Translations under genes and position numbers: made by a program
Part shown: positions 29,429 through 39,912 of the stretch, in pieces
How the letters are laid out: each line of letters starts with the position of its first letter
Numbering within the stretch: the first letter of the stretch is position 1
The notes under the pieces: model-generated
Told to the model about the DNA's origin: nothing
The model's database searches: none
The model's input: only the letters and a program-made list of their open reading frames with translations
Assembly (NCBI GenBank): GCA_963765375.1
Contig: CAVXVZ010000009.1
Location: 186,001 to 250,000 of the forward strand
Direction of reading: 5' to 3'
DNA length: 64,000 nucleotides
From: Roseiarcus sp963765375
GTDB taxonomy: Bacteria; Pseudomonadota; Alphaproteobacteria; Rhizobiales; Beijerinckiaceae

Positions 29429-30700
29429 ATGATCAATCTTGCGCCTGAGTCGCCGAACCACAAGTGGACAGCGCTCGAGAGCCATCGCAGATGGCTTTTG
29501 GGGGAGGCGGAAGCGTTATTCTCCTTCTTCGAACGGAACATAATCAACCCTCTCGGGGGTTTCTACGATCTTGATGACAAAGGGCGACCGACTGCACCGG
29601 GTTACGGCGCGGCCGTTAAGCCGGCCCGGTATCTCTTTGCGACGTCGAGAGTTACCCACGCCTATGCGATCGCCCATCTCATGGGCCGCCCAGGCGCCGA
29701 CTTTATCATCGATCATGGAATGAATTTTTTGTGGAACGGCCATCGCGACCCTGAGCATGGAGGTTACTATTGGGGTGTGGGATACGACGGGCCTTCAGAC
29801 AGCACGAAACAGGCGTATGGCCACGCGTTCGTGCTCTTGGCCGCATCGAGCGCCAAGGTCGCGGGCCATCCAGGAGCCGACCGGCTTCTCGATGACGTTT
29901 CGACCGTCATAAGGGAGCGATTTTGGGAGGAGCAATTCGGGGCGGTCGCCGAGGAATTCACCCGCGATTGGAGGTCCTACGATAGTTATCGAGGCCAAAA
30001 CTCGAACATGCATCTGACAGAGTCGCTAATGGCCGCGTTCGAGGCAACCCACAATTCCACATATCTCGGGATGGCGGAGCGAATTGCCGACCTCATTGTC
30101 CGTCGCCACGCCGCTGCGGAGGGTTGGCGGCTTCCTGAGCATTTCACAGATCACTGGCTAGTTAATCGGGCTTACGCGGGCAATCCAACGTTTCGTCCCT
30201 ATGGAACCACTCCGGGCCATTGGCTCGAATGGTCGCGCCTGTTGCTCCAGTTATGGGAGCTTGGCGGCCGCAAACTAAATTGGCTTCCCCAATGTTCGAA
30301 GGCGCTATTCAGCCAAGCGGTCAGGGACGGCTGGGATGAAGACAAAGGAGGTTTTTATTATACTCTGGATTGGAACGGGAGTCCGCTAGTTCGAGACCGA
30401 TATTGGTGGCCGTGCTGCGAAGGTATCGGAGCAAGCGCTTTTCTTAATGCCCTTGATGGCGATCCTATTTACGAGCGCTGGTACCGTCGAATTTGGAGCT
30501 TCATCGCCACCCAATTCATCGACCGGGAGAAGGGGGGTTGGCGAGCGCAGATCGACGATGCAATGCGGCCGAGCACGGGGCCGTTCTTTGGCAAAGTGGA
30601 TATCTACCACTCTTTGCAAGCGTGCCTCATTCCAACTTTGCCAACGACCGGCAGCGTGACAAGGGGCTTGCTCGAAATTGGCTCCGTCAGCGGATCTTAA
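29429..30700 (+). CDS. AGE-family (N-acylglucosamine 2-epimerase-like) sugar isomerase
   Basis: ATG 29429 gives 423 residues. The alpha/alpha-barrel signature is clear: GGFYDLDDKGRP, RYLFATSRVTHAYAIA, GGYYWGVGYDGPSDSTKQAY, QNSNMHLTESLMAAFEAT, GHWLEWSRLLLQL and DRYWWPCCEGIGASAF. Members include N-acetylglucosamine 2-epimerase, cellobiose 2-epimerase and YihS-type mannose isomerase. The sequence alone does not fix the substrate; isomerisation of free mannose-type sugars is the most common function in this branch. It is transcribed away from purD. Confidence 0.82.
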   Translation: MINLAPESPNHKWTALESHRRWLLGEAEALFSFFERNIINPLGGFYDLDDKGRPTAPGYGAAVKPARYLFATSRVTHAYAIAHLMGRPGADFIIDHGMNFLWNGHRDPEHGGYYWGVGYDGPSDSTKQAYGHAFVLLAASSAKVAGHPGADRLLDDVSTVIRERFWEEQFGAVAEEFTRDWRSYDSYRGQNSNMHLTESLMAAFEATHNSTYLGMAERIADLIVRRHAAAEGWRLPEHFTDHWLVNRAYAGNPTFRPYGTTPGHWLEWSRLLLQLWELGGRKLNWLPQCSKALFSQAVRDGWDEDKGGFYYTLDWNGSPLVRDRYWWPCCEGIGASAFLNALDGDPIYERWYRRIWSFIATQFIDREKGGWRAQIDDAMRPSTGPFFGKVDIYHSLQACLIPTLPTTGSVTRGLLEIGSVSGS

Positions 30701-30802
30701 TCGTCTCAACGCGGGCTACTGTTCCAAAGCGGCTGCGTAACTCTCTCAAAATCTCCCTCTTGGCGCACGGGCAACCCAACTCGCGCAAACCTAGCCGGGA
30801 GG

Positions 30803-31324
30803 TTAGCGCACGAAATCTGCACATTTTTGCGTCCCATTATCCCCGGTTCCCCAAGGCTGAATTGGTACAGTTGAGGTCGAATTCTTTGGTGAACCCTCGA
30901 TCAATTTATCGCTATAAGTCATGTAAACCAGAATATTTCGTCTTGTATCGCATCCTCGCACGATTTGCATCTTTTTGAATATAAGTGACCGGCGCTCACT
31001 GAAGACGACATCGCCCTGGCTAAAGGTTCCTTTGAACTTGATTGGACCATATTGTCGACACGACAGGGAAACGTCCGATGTCTGTTCGGCCAGACCCAGA
31101 GCACCCGAGAGTCCGCCCTTTTCGGGGGCCGTGTAGTGACATGCGACGCCATCAACTAGAGGATCGTCGATAGCATAAACAGCCAATTTGTCGTTGGGCG
31201 TGAGTAGCTTAAACGTGGTCGACTTGCGGAAGATCAGATCCGGGTCGGAAGGATCGGCGCTCGCCGAAGAAGATGTTGTGATCATGACGAGGAATGCCGT
31301 CGCGAATTGTCGGATACAGTTCAT
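30803..31324 (-). CDS. creA: CreA family periplasmic protein
   Basis: ATG 31324 starts a signal peptide (MNCIRQFATAFLVMITTSSS). The 173-residue protein has the CreA core: STTFKLLTPNDKLAVYAIDD, VACHYTAPEKGGLSGALGLA, and SDVSLSCRQYGPIKF, with conserved cysteines. CreA proteins are periplasmic and of unknown function, named from the E. coli cre locus. The ORF extends upstream to 31441, but that part lacks the exported start. Confidence 0.85.
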   Translation of the reverse strand: MNCIRQFATAFLVMITTSSSASADPSDPDLIFRKSTTFKLLTPNDKLAVYAIDDPLVDGVACHYTAPEKGGLSGALGLAEQTSDVSLSCRQYGPIKFKGTFSQGDVVFSERRSLIFKKMQIVRGCDTRRNILVYMTYSDKLIEGSPKNSTSTVPIQPWGTGDNGTQKCADFVR

Positions 31325-31522
31325 TCTTTTGTGCCTCACGATGCGGAGAGGCGCAAAAGCGCCAAGCCGGTCCTTCCATGTGGAGCCTGCGCGCGCAAAA
31401 CCAAGATGAAGGGTCACGACATTCTCTACCCGATCGATCACGGATTTCTTCGGTCACCCCTGGCCTGAGGCCCCTACTGCGGGCATATTGAGTTCGGCCG
31501 CTTTCGGGGACGAGGTGGCCGC

Positions 31523-34080
31523 TTGAATCGTGAACCACGGAACGATGGGGCTCGCTTGCCAGGACGATTCTCTTCGGCGGTAGCCGACAAAGCCTCCGGG
31601 TCAGAGCGATTTGAAGCTTGGACCGAAAATTACGCGCCACTCCCGGGCATTCCTGACGAATTCATTGACGCGAACGGCCTGAGCCGTCCGCATTGGCGAA
31701 GGATGCTCTCCGCCCTCGCTGAGTATGAGCCGAACGAAATTCAACAGAGCTTTGCGACTGCCGATCGGCGGATCCGAAATCGAGGGCTGTCCTATCGCGT
31801 CGCGGGCGAAGAGAATGAGCGCGTCTGGCCCATCAGTCGAATGCCGTTGCTGCTGACCGAGGAGGAGTGGCGCGGAATTGCAGCGGGCGTCGCGCAGCGA
31901 GCCGAGTTGATGGAGCTAGTGCTCGCCGACGTTTACGGGGAAGGTCGCCTAATAGCCGAAGGCGCGCTCCCTCTCCCCGCGCTCACCGGTTCGAAGGACT
32001 ACATTGCGGCGATACGTGGCGTAAGACCGCCGGGAGGACGGTGGCTTCGTCTTTACGCAGTGGACATCGGCCGCGGACCAGACGGCTCTTGGTGGGCATT
32101 GAGCGACCGGGCTCAGGCGCCGTCGGGTTGCGGGTACGCATTGGAAAACCGGCTCGTGGTTTCTCAGGCGTTTCCGGATCTTTACGCTCAGCTCAACGTC
32201 GAAAGGCTGGCGCCATTTTTTCGATCTTTGAGCGCAGGCTTGAAGTCGGCGGGGCAGAGAGCCGAGCCCCGCATCAGCATCCTGACCCCTGGTCCTCTGA
32301 GTTTAACCTATTTCGAACAGGCCTATCTGGCGCGTTATCTCGGCTTTCTGCTGGTGGAAGGCGAAGATCTCGTCATGCGCAACGGGCGCATCTTTGTCCG
32401 TACGATCGCCGGCCTCAAGCAGTGCGATGTCATCTGGCGCCATATTGACGCAGACTGGTGCGATCCACTCGAGCTGAACGCGTCCTCCCACATCGGCGTG
32501 CCGGGTCTCCTCGAAGCGATACGGAGCGGCGGCCTCGCCGTCGAGAACATGCCAGGCGCAGGGCTCGTCGAGGCGCGCGCGCTTCTGGCATTCTTGCCCG
32601 TGCTTGCGCGGCGCTTGCTCGACCAGGACTTGCTTATACCCAACATCGCCACCTGGTGGTGCGGACAATCACGGGAACGAGAGAGGGTCCTCGATGAGTT
32701 CGACAAAATCTCGATCGCCGCGGCCTTCGGCGACGAGTTGCCAGGACTGAACGGTCAGTCGAGCGTAATCGCGGCCGAAATGCCGGCTAACGAGCGCGAG
32801 AAGATGCGCGATTCGATCGCCCTTCGCGGAATCGACTATGTTGGACAAGATATTGTTCGGCTGTCCACGACGCCGCGCTGGACACAAGGCAAACTCGAAC
32901 CACGGCCGTTCGTATTGCGCGTATACTGCGCCGCGACGATGGACGGCTGGCGCGTCATGCCAGGTGGATTTTGCCGAATTTCCGATCGCGCCGACGCGCG
33001 CGCGGTCGCAATGGGCGATGGCGTCGAATCTGCGGATGTCTGGGTGCTCGCTGAAAATCCGGTCGAGATCTCAAGCCTCCTCCCCTCCCCCGAAAGCGCA
33101 CGCATTACTCGTCTTTTAGGAAACCTCCCGAGTTCGCGCCGCGGATAGCCTTTTCTGGTTCGGCCGCTACCTCGAAAGAGCTGAAGCGACGCTGCGCGTC
33201 GTACGTTGTCTCAGCGCGCGGTCAGTTGATCCGGACGCCCCCATGCGAACTCGGCCGCCAGTCGCTCGATCGACTTATGGGCGTTCTCGTCGGTTGGGGC
33301 GCGGCCGATCCGACAACGCCGGCGAAAGGGGCGGCCGCGGCCAGCGACCAGAGCCTGCGCAGTGCGGCCAATTACGGCTCTGCATTATCGCTCGCCCGTT
33401 CGGCTCGCAATGCGGCCTCGGTTATACGAGAGAGGCTGACGCATCAGACCTGGGCCTTGATCGGTCGTCTGGAAGTTGCGCTCAAGCCGACGCGAGATCG
33501 GCGTCCGTCTGCGGGTGAAATTGTCGATGTCGCCGACGAGGCGTTGACCACCATCGCGGCGCTTTCGGGATTGTTCGACGAAAATTTCAACCGCGGCGCG
33601 GGCTGGGTCTTCTATGAAATGGGACGATGCGTCGAACGAGGAGCGAACACGTGTCGGTTGTTGCGGCAATTCGCCGCCCATGACGCAACCGAGCACTCGC
33701 TTGGGGTGATGCTCGATCTCATCGATTCTCAGATCACTTACCGCTCGAGGTACCTCGTAGGCATTGCGCTGGCGCCTGTCCGCGACATGGCTTTGCTGGA
33801 TCCATTTAATCCACGATCCGTTGCATTTCAGGTCAACCGCATTGACGAAGGAATAGGCACCCTTCCCATTCTGCGCCGAGACGGGATGCTCGAAGAGCCA
33901 AGGCGCCTGACGACCCTTCTGCGAGCTGAACTGACCGCCGAACGAGCCGAATTGGTCGATGACGTACGTATTCTGGCGGTCGAGCAAGAACTGCTTACAT
34001 TGGCAACCGCGATTGCTGGACGGTACTTTCTGCAAGGAGCCGGTCAAGGCCGCGCTGAGAAAATCACGGGATTCGAGTGA
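31523..34080 (+). CDS. Circularly permuted ATP-grasp / alpha-E fusion protein (two apparent frameshifts)
   Basis: TTG 31523 follows GAGG. Residues about 35-530 are a type-2 circularly permuted ATP-grasp (DUF404/407): FDANGLSRPHW-like FIDANGLSRPHWRRML, LVLADVYGEGRL, VMRNGRIFVRTIAGLKQCDV and PNIATWWCGQ. From residue 537 an alpha-E (DUF403) domain begins as LPSRAADSLFWFGRYLERAE and ends near RYFLQGAGQGR. Two one-base insertions break it: GAGTTC at 33130-33135 and GAACTC at 33247-33252. Removing one base from each gives 851 residues with no gap. Families with this neighbour set are predicted to make or modify small peptides (amide ligation plus transglutaminase). The transglutaminase gene overlaps its stop. 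Confidence 0.85.
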
Positions 34081-34946
34081 TATACGAGATTACGCATCTC
34101 ACGCGCTACAGCTACGGCGCGATCGTCGAACTCACAACCGGGGTATTGCGACTTGCCCCTCGTTCCGGCGACGGTCAAGAAGTCCAACGATTCAGTATCG
34201 TGACTGATCCGGTTTCGCGGCCTCTGACGGAACGGCTCGACTCGTTCGGCAACCGTGTCACGAGCCTTCGAATCGAGAAACCCCATCGGCAACTCTCGAT
34301 CACAGCGTCGTCACGCGTACGCGTCAATCGAACGCCCGCCCCAACGCGAAGCCCAGCTTGGGAGAGCGTCGCCGTGGAGGCGACCGCGATGACGTCTCTT
34401 GATCCGGACTGCCCGGCAATCGCGCTGTACCCATCCCGCCGTGTTGCGCTTTTTGACGAAGCCACAGCCTATGCCAAACAGAGCTTCGCCCCGCACCGTC
34501 CGATTTTTGACGCAGCGAACGCGTTGGCGCGGCGCATTCAGTCGGACTTCACCTATGATCCGGAGGCGACTGAGGTCAATACGCCCGCGGCCGAAGCCTT
34601 TGATCGCCGACGGGGCGTTTGCCAGGATTTCGCCCATATCATGATCGCCGCAGTGCGCGGGATTGCCTTGCCGGCGCTTTATGTAAGCGGATACATTCGG
34701 ACCATCCCACCGCCCGGCAAAGAACGTCTCGCGGGCGCAGACGCAACCCATGCGTGGGTATCGGTGTGGTGCGGCGCGTCGCTCGGCTGGAGGGACTTCG
34801 ACCCCACGAACGCAACGTCAATTCAGAACGACCACGTTGTCGTCGCCAGGGGACGAGACTACTCCGACGTATCTCCGATCGAAAGCATGGTCCTGTCCTC
34901 CGGGCGCCATCGGCTCGAAGTGGAAGTCGACGTCATTCCCGTCTAG
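34077..34946 (+). CDS. Transglutaminase-like cysteine peptidase
   Basis: GTG 34077 overlaps the stop of the ATP-grasp/alpha-E gene. The 289-residue protein has a bacterial transglutaminase N-terminal domain (YEITHLTRYSYGAIVELTTG) and the papain-like triad: Cys in RRRGVCQDFAHIMIAAVR, His in DATHAWVSVW, Asp in WRDFDPTNAT. ATP-grasp, alpha-E and transglutaminase genes form a conserved trio in many proteobacteria, predicted to build and process a peptide tag or amide product. The real substrate is unknown. Confidence 0.88.
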   Translation: MIYEITHLTRYSYGAIVELTTGVLRLAPRSGDGQEVQRFSIVTDPVSRPLTERLDSFGNRVTSLRIEKPHRQLSITASSRVRVNRTPAPTRSPAWESVAVEATAMTSLDPDCPAIALYPSRRVALFDEATAYAKQSFAPHRPIFDAANALARRIQSDFTYDPEATEVNTPAAEAFDRRRGVCQDFAHIMIAAVRGIALPALYVSGYIRTIPPPGKERLAGADATHAWVSVWCGASLGWRDFDPTNATSIQNDHVVVARGRDYSDVSPIESMVLSSGRHRLEVEVDVIPV

Positions 34947-35225
34947 CCGCCTCGACTGATGAGACCCCTCGCCGCCAAAGGCTCCGACAGTCCTTCAATT
35001 CATTCGACGCAAGTCCCTATTTGCCTAACACATTCAAATATTCGAGTGTGTACATCGACTCTAACCATATCCGCCCGATTGGCAGACCGGCCGGCGTCCA
35101 TCCTCGTGGTAGTCGATCTGTGCGCCAATTGCGCCCGGCGGGCTTAAGCACAGATCGGGTTGCTCGGTGCTAGCGCGGTTGTTTTGAACATGCTTTAAGG
35201 TCAGCGCTGCCAAGGAGTACCCGCG

Positions 35226-35465
35226 ATGGCGGACCGCTTCATTCCGCACTTTCACAACGATCTCGGTGTCCCTTCGATCACGGTCGGGGTGAAGGAGTTC
35301 ATGTGCACTGGCGCAAAGCCACCGTTTGATCATCCTCATATCTTCATCGACATGGGCTCGGACGTCGAGGCGATCTGTTCCTATTGTTCAACGAGGTTCG
35401 TGTACGCCGACAGCCTGAATGGACCTTGCTCGCCCGCCGAATGCGAGTTGAGCGACGTCGCGTGA
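35226..35465 (+). CDS. Zinc-finger protein, CHCC/NDUFS6-like
   Basis: The 79-residue protein starts at ATG 35226 after AAGGAGT. It has one Cys, one His and two Cys as zinc ligands in FMCTGAKPPFDHPHIFIDMG and AICSYCSTRFVY. This zf-CHCC family is kin to the small NDUFS6 subunit of mitochondrial complex I and is common in alphaproteobacteria as a stand-alone protein. The monooxygenase gene begins four bases after its stop, so they are probably cotranscribed. Confidence 0.82.
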   Translation: MADRFIPHFHNDLGVPSITVGVKEFMCTGAKPPFDHPHIFIDMGSDVEAICSYCSTRFVYADSLNGPCSPAECELSDVA

Positions 35466-35468
35466 CGC

Positions 35469-36653
35469 TTGCCGCCGCGTGCGATCATCGCTGGCGCTGG
35501 AATTGGCGGACTTGCCGCGGCAATAGCGTTGTCGCAGGCGGGCTTCAAGATCGCGATTTACGAGCGAACTGACAAGCTCGAAGAATTCGGAGCCGGACTG
35601 CAAATCACTCCCAACGCCACCCGCGTTTTGGCTCGATTTGGCGTCCTTACGCGAGTGCGCGAACGCTCCTCGAAGCCCACCGCCGTACTGGTGCTGCGCG
35701 GTTCGGACAACGCCAGACTGACGCACCTGCCCCTTGACGATGCCGAGCGCCATTGGGGCGCCGAATATCTGATCATTCACCGCGCCGACCTGCAGACCGC
35801 GCTGATCGAAGCCATCAGCGGCCACCCGGGCATCGAATTGTCGCTCGGAACCATGGTTACCGGATTTGGGACCGACGGCGATACTATTTCAGTTGACCTG
35901 CAGCGTGGCGATACGGCTGCACGCGACAAGGCCGATCTCCTGATTGGCGCAGACGGCCTGCGCTCTCAGGTGCGCAACGGATTGGGCTTCGGCGGGCCGG
36001 ATCAAGCGGACTTCACCGGACGCGTCGCCTATCGCGCCCTCATCAACGCGAAGGAAACTGATCCCCGCTGGGCGCGAAGCGAGATCGTTCTGCGTTTGGG
36101 ACCTGAGGCGCACCTCGTCCAGTATCCCCTGCGGCGCGGATCGATCATCAATCTGGTGGCGACTACCAGCTCCTTATCGCGCGCAGGCGGCGCCGACCAG
36201 CAATTTAACGGCGCGGCCGACCTGTCTACTCTCGAGCGTGCGTTCGCAGGATGGTCGAAGGAAGCGCGAGCGCTGACAAGCGCGCCGGTCGAATGGCGGG
36301 CTTGGCCGCTCTACTGCCGGCCGCCGATTCCTTCCTTCTCACTTGGGCGTGTGGCGCTGGTCGGGGATGCGGCTCATCCGATGGTCCCCTTCCTTGCCCA
36401 GGGCGCGGCCCAGGCGATCGAGGATGCGGGGGTGTTGGGGCGCGTGGTCGCTCAAACGCACGGCATCCCAGCCGCCCTCGCCGCTTATTCGCGCGATCGA
36501 GTGGAAAGGGCCGCGCGAGTTCAACGCGAAGCGCTCAGACAGGGCCGTATCTATCATCTCGGGGGCACCTTGGCGTTCGCTCGCGACATGACGATGAGAA
36601 TGCTTGGTCCGCGTCGCCTTGGCGAACATTACGATTGGCTCTACGGCGCCTGA
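35469..36653 (+). CDS. FAD-dependent monooxygenase, salicylate hydroxylase-like
   Basis: TTG 35469 gives 394 residues. The dinucleotide fold GAGIGGLAAAIALSQAGFKI starts at residue 8, a DG motif appears in LLIGADGLRSQVRNGLG, and the FAD-ribityl GD motif in RVALVGDAAHPMVPFLAQGA. This is the group A flavoprotein monooxygenase fold used by salicylate and 3-hydroxybenzoate hydroxylases and by UbiH-type enzymes. The substrate is not fixed by sequence. The reading frame converges on aapP with 85 bases between. Confidence 0.82.
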   Translation: MPPRAIIAGAGIGGLAAAIALSQAGFKIAIYERTDKLEEFGAGLQITPNATRVLARFGVLTRVRERSSKPTAVLVLRGSDNARLTHLPLDDAERHWGAEYLIIHRADLQTALIEAISGHPGIELSLGTMVTGFGTDGDTISVDLQRGDTAARDKADLLIGADGLRSQVRNGLGFGGPDQADFTGRVAYRALINAKETDPRWARSEIVLRLGPEAHLVQYPLRRGSIINLVATTSSLSRAGGADQQFNGAADLSTLERAFAGWSKEARALTSAPVEWRAWPLYCRPPIPSFSLGRVALVGDAAHPMVPFLAQGAAQAIEDAGVLGRVVAQTHGIPAALAAYSRDRVERAARVQREALRQGRIYHLGGTLAFARDMTMRMLGPRRLGEHYDWLYGA

Positions 36654-36738
36654 CGCTGGCTCGCATAAGCGTCCGCCCGGCCCGCCCCGCGGGTTTGTCG
36701 TCGCGACCGTCGCCAAGTCACGGCGGCACAAAGCAACC

Positions 36739-37512
36739 TCAATGCAGGATCTGGCTCAGGAACAGCTTCGTGCGTTCATGCTGGGGATGGTCAAAAAACG
36801 GCGCTGGCGCGTTCACCTCGACAATCTCGCCCCTGTCCATGAAGACGACACGATCGGCAACCTGCCGCGCAAAACCCATCTCGTGCGTTACGACGATCAT
36901 GGTCATGCCCTCCTGCGCGAGCTCGGTCATCGTGTCGAGCACTTCCTTCACCATCTCGGGGTCGAGAGAAGATGTCGGCTCATCAAACAGCATGATCTTT
37001 GGGGTCATGCACAATGCTCGCGCAATCGCCGCGCGTTGTTGCTGTCCGCCCGAGAGCTGGCCGGGATATTTTTGAGCCTGGTCCAAGATTTTCACCCGCG
37101 AGAGCAACTTCATCGCCAGTTCGTCCGCGTCGCGTCTGGGCATCCTGCGGACCCAGATCGGCGCCAGGGCGCAATTCTCAAGAATGGTCAAGTGTGGGAA
37201 GAGGTTGAAGCTTTGGAACACCATTCCGACTTCCCGCCGCACCTCATCGATCCGTTTGATGTCGTCGGTCAGCTCCACTCCGTCGACCACTATGGATCCA
37301 CGCTGATGTTCATCGAGACGATTGACGCATCTGATCAGCGTTGACTTTCCGGAGCCAGACGGACCACAGACCACGATGCGCTCTCCGCGGCCGACGGTCA
37401 GGTTGATGTTCCGCAACACGTGAAAGCTTCCATACCATTTGTGGACTCCGGCAAAACGGATCGCGGCGTCGCCGGTGAGATCGGCGACGGCCGATGCGCC
37501 GACGCTCGACAT
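36739..37512 (-). CDS. aapP: General L-amino acid ABC transporter, ATP-binding subunit
   Basis: ATG 37512 overlaps the aapM stop (ATGA). The 257-residue protein has Walker A GPSGSGKST, Q-loop FQSFNLFPHLTI, signature LSGGQQQRAAIARAL and Walker B IMLFDEPTSSLDPE. The sequence is the polar amino acid type, and with AapQ and AapM upstream it matches the broad-range AapJQMP importer of rhizobia. It is last in the run. No substrate-binding protein gene (aapJ) is in the window. Confidence 0.9.
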   Translation of the reverse strand: MSSVGASAVADLTGDAAIRFAGVHKWYGSFHVLRNINLTVGRGERIVVCGPSGSGKSTLIRCVNRLDEHQRGSIVVDGVELTDDIKRIDEVRREVGMVFQSFNLFPHLTILENCALAPIWVRRMPRRDADELAMKLLSRVKILDQAQKYPGQLSGGQQQRAAIARALCMTPKIMLFDEPTSSLDPEMVKEVLDTMTELAQEGMTMIVVTHEMGFARQVADRVVFMDRGEIVEVNAPAPFFDHPQHERTKLFLSQILH

Positions 37513-38636
37513 CAGTTTCGCCCCTTGGCGAGGATTCGCTCCACATGCCCCGAGTAGCGGGCCATCCCGTAGCAGAAGCTGAAATAGAAAATCCCCGCGA
37601 AGACGTAACCCGTAATCATGATCGTCGGACCAGCCCAGGCCGGATCCTTGATCGCGTTGTTCATCGCTTCGAGGAAGTCGGTCATGCCGACGACCGAAAT
37701 GAGCGTCGTGTCCATGAACAAGCCAATGAAATTATTGACAATTCCAGGTATCACCTGCGTCAGGGCCTGGGGCAGTATGACGAGACCCATCATGCGCGGA
37801 TAGTTCAGTCCCAGCGCCAGCGCAGCTTCGTATTGTCCGTTGCCCAACGACTGAAGACCGCCTCGCACTTCTTCCGCCATATAGGCGGCCGAAAACATCA
37901 CGATGCCCACCAATGGGCGCAGGAAGCGATCGGGCGTCCATGTTTCGGGCAGGAACAGCGGCAGCAGATTGTTGGCCATGAACAGGATCGTGATGAACGG
38001 CACGCCGCGCACGAACTCGATGAATACGACGCTCGCCGTTCTGACGACGGGAAGCGGCGACCGGCGGCCAAGCGCAAGCAGCACGCCGAGCGGCAAGGAG
38101 AAGACGATCCCGACCACAGCCGTGACCAGCGAAACGAAAATGCCTCCCCAAAACAGCGTATCGACGACCGGCAGGCCAAGCAGGGATGAACCGTGCAAAA
38201 GAACGAGCGCCAGGATCGGATAGACCACAAAAAACAGGAAGGCGCCCCAGGCCCGCCGCGGCGCATTCGTCCACAGCAGCCACACAATCAGAACGGCGCC
38301 GATAGCCTCGACGGCGTCGACCCGCCAACGTTCGGCGACCGGATATGACCCGAAGCGCAGGTAGTCCCACTTGGCAATGACGAACGCCCAGCACGCGCCA
38401 TCCTGATATTGACGGCAGGCAGCCCCATCTGTTGCGCTCCAGACCGCGTGCGTCGTCGCCCACGCGATCAGTTGCGGCAGGAAATAAACGATAAGCCCGA
38501 GAAACCCGATGGTGGTGAGACTGGAGCCGGGCGACGAGAAGAGATTGGTCAGCGCCCAGGCGAGCGCGCCGCTGGTCAGGGTCGGCGGCGGATCTTCCGG
38601 CTCCCGCGCCTCGCGGACATAAGCGAGCAACTCCAT
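37512..38636 (-). CDS. aapM: General L-amino acid ABC transporter, permease subunit
   Basis: ATG 38636 gives 374 residues; TTG 38642 overlapping aapQ is possible. It is a multi-helix membrane protein with the long N-terminal extension of AapM (LTTIGFLGLIVYFLPQLIAW). The BPD_transp_1 domain includes FIEFVRGVPFITILF and the EAA-type loop EAALALGLNYPRMMGLVILPQ. It forms the channel with AapQ. Overlapping genes show one operon aapQ-aapM-aapP. Confidence 0.9.
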   Translation of the reverse strand: MELLAYVREAREPEDPPPTLTSGALAWALTNLFSSPGSSLTTIGFLGLIVYFLPQLIAWATTHAVWSATDGAACRQYQDGACWAFVIAKWDYLRFGSYPVAERWRVDAVEAIGAVLIVWLLWTNAPRRAWGAFLFFVVYPILALVLLHGSSLLGLPVVDTLFWGGIFVSLVTAVVGIVFSLPLGVLLALGRRSPLPVVRTASVVFIEFVRGVPFITILFMANNLLPLFLPETWTPDRFLRPLVGIVMFSAAYMAEEVRGGLQSLGNGQYEAALALGLNYPRMMGLVILPQALTQVIPGIVNNFIGLFMDTTLISVVGMTDFLEAMNNAIKDPAWAGPTIMITGYVFAGIFYFSFCYGMARYSGHVERILAKGRN

Positions 38637-38638
38637 GC

Positions 38639-39791
38639 TCAACGCTCCTTCAGCGCGTGGCGCGCATTGAAAAGGTTGAGCGCGAGCGCGACGGCGAGCG
38701 AAATGAACAGATAGACCGCCATGGTGATCGCCATCACCTGCATCGCCGCCTGCGTCTGGTTAAGAACCGTGCCGGCGAAGATCTGCACAAGGTCCGGATA
38801 GCCAATGAAGACGGCAAGCGAGGAATTTTTGACGATGTTCAGGTATTGCGACGTCAGAGGCGGCGTGATCAATCGCATCGCCTGCGGGATGACCACCAGT
38901 TTCATTATCAAGCCGCGGTGCAAGCCGAGAGCGGCCGCCGCCTCGCCCTGGCCGACCGGCACCGCGAGCAGGCCCGCTCGAACGATCTCCGCGATGAACG
39001 CCGCCGTGAAAGTGACGAGACCGAAAACCAGGGCAGCCATTTCGGGAATGATCTGGAGCCCGCCCTTCAGATTGAAACCGGAGAGTTTCGCGATATCGAA
39101 CCCGAATGGCGCGCCGGCCGCGGCCCATACGATCGCCGGCAACCCAACGATCAATGCGACGGCGACAGCAGCGATCGGCGCCTGCGCGCCGGTGCGCCCC
39201 TGGCGGCGTCGCGCCAACTCGCGAAATCCAGCCGCCACGACCATGGCGGTAACGATCGCGCCCATGAACCAGACGGCCTGGTCCCGCGGGACGGGCATCG
39301 GCAGGTAGAGGCCTCGGTTATTGAGAAATACGATATCGCCTAGGCTGATCGACTGTCGAGGGCTTGGCAGGGATTTGAGAACCGCGTTGTACCAGAACAG
39401 CAGCAGGAGAAGCAGAGGGGTGTTGCGCAGGATGCTGGTGTAGACGAGCGCGAGTCGCGACAGCAGCCAGTTGGGTGAAAGCCGGGCGACACCGATCGCA
39501 AAACCCAGCAGCGTCGCGAGGGGAATGCAGATGGCAGCGATGAGAAGGGTGTTAAGGAGCCCGACCCAGAATGCCCTGCCATACGTGGACAGAATTCGTG
39601 TAGCTGATGAGGTGGAGATTGATGTCGAAACCGGCGACTTCGTTCCAAAATCCGAAGCCCATCGGCATGCCGCGGGCGCGCATATTGGTCAGCGCGTTAT
39701 AGATTGCGCCGCATGCCACCGCTGCTACGCACGCGAGCAACAAGATTTGGAAGATCAGCCCCCGCACCCGCTGGTCGTTGAGCCAAGTCAT
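38639..39791 (-). CDS. aapQ: General L-amino acid ABC transporter, permease subunit (one apparent frameshift)
   Basis: ATG 39791 opens MTWLNDQRVRGLIFQILLL, typical of AapQ. The frame fails after HLISYT at the hexamer GAATTC, 39592-39597. Losing one base restores STYGRAFWVGLLNTLL, then a membrane segment, LRNTPLLLLLLFWYNAVLKS and the long C-terminal frame (MPVPRDQAVWFMGAIVTAM onward) with EAAAALGLHRGLIMKLVVIP. The restored length is 383 residues, normal for the family. It precedes aapM with a four-base overlap. The operon lies directly behind the suf genes on the same strand, with no aapJ. Confidence 0.85.
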
Positions 39792-39912
39792 AGCTTGGCG
39801 CCCCTCGCCGGGTCCATTCCTCAGGTCCTCGGTCCTCAATGCCTCTGCTGAGGACGATCCATGGGCCGATGATGGATGGCGCTGTCGGGCGGCGCAAGTC
39901 CGGTCCCGCCGC

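Noticed and set aside
33130..33252. Separate ATP-grasp and alpha-E genes with a short gap
   Set aside because: The gap encodes the conserved start of the alpha-E domain in a third frame, and removing one base at each of two GANNTC words gives one continuous protein.
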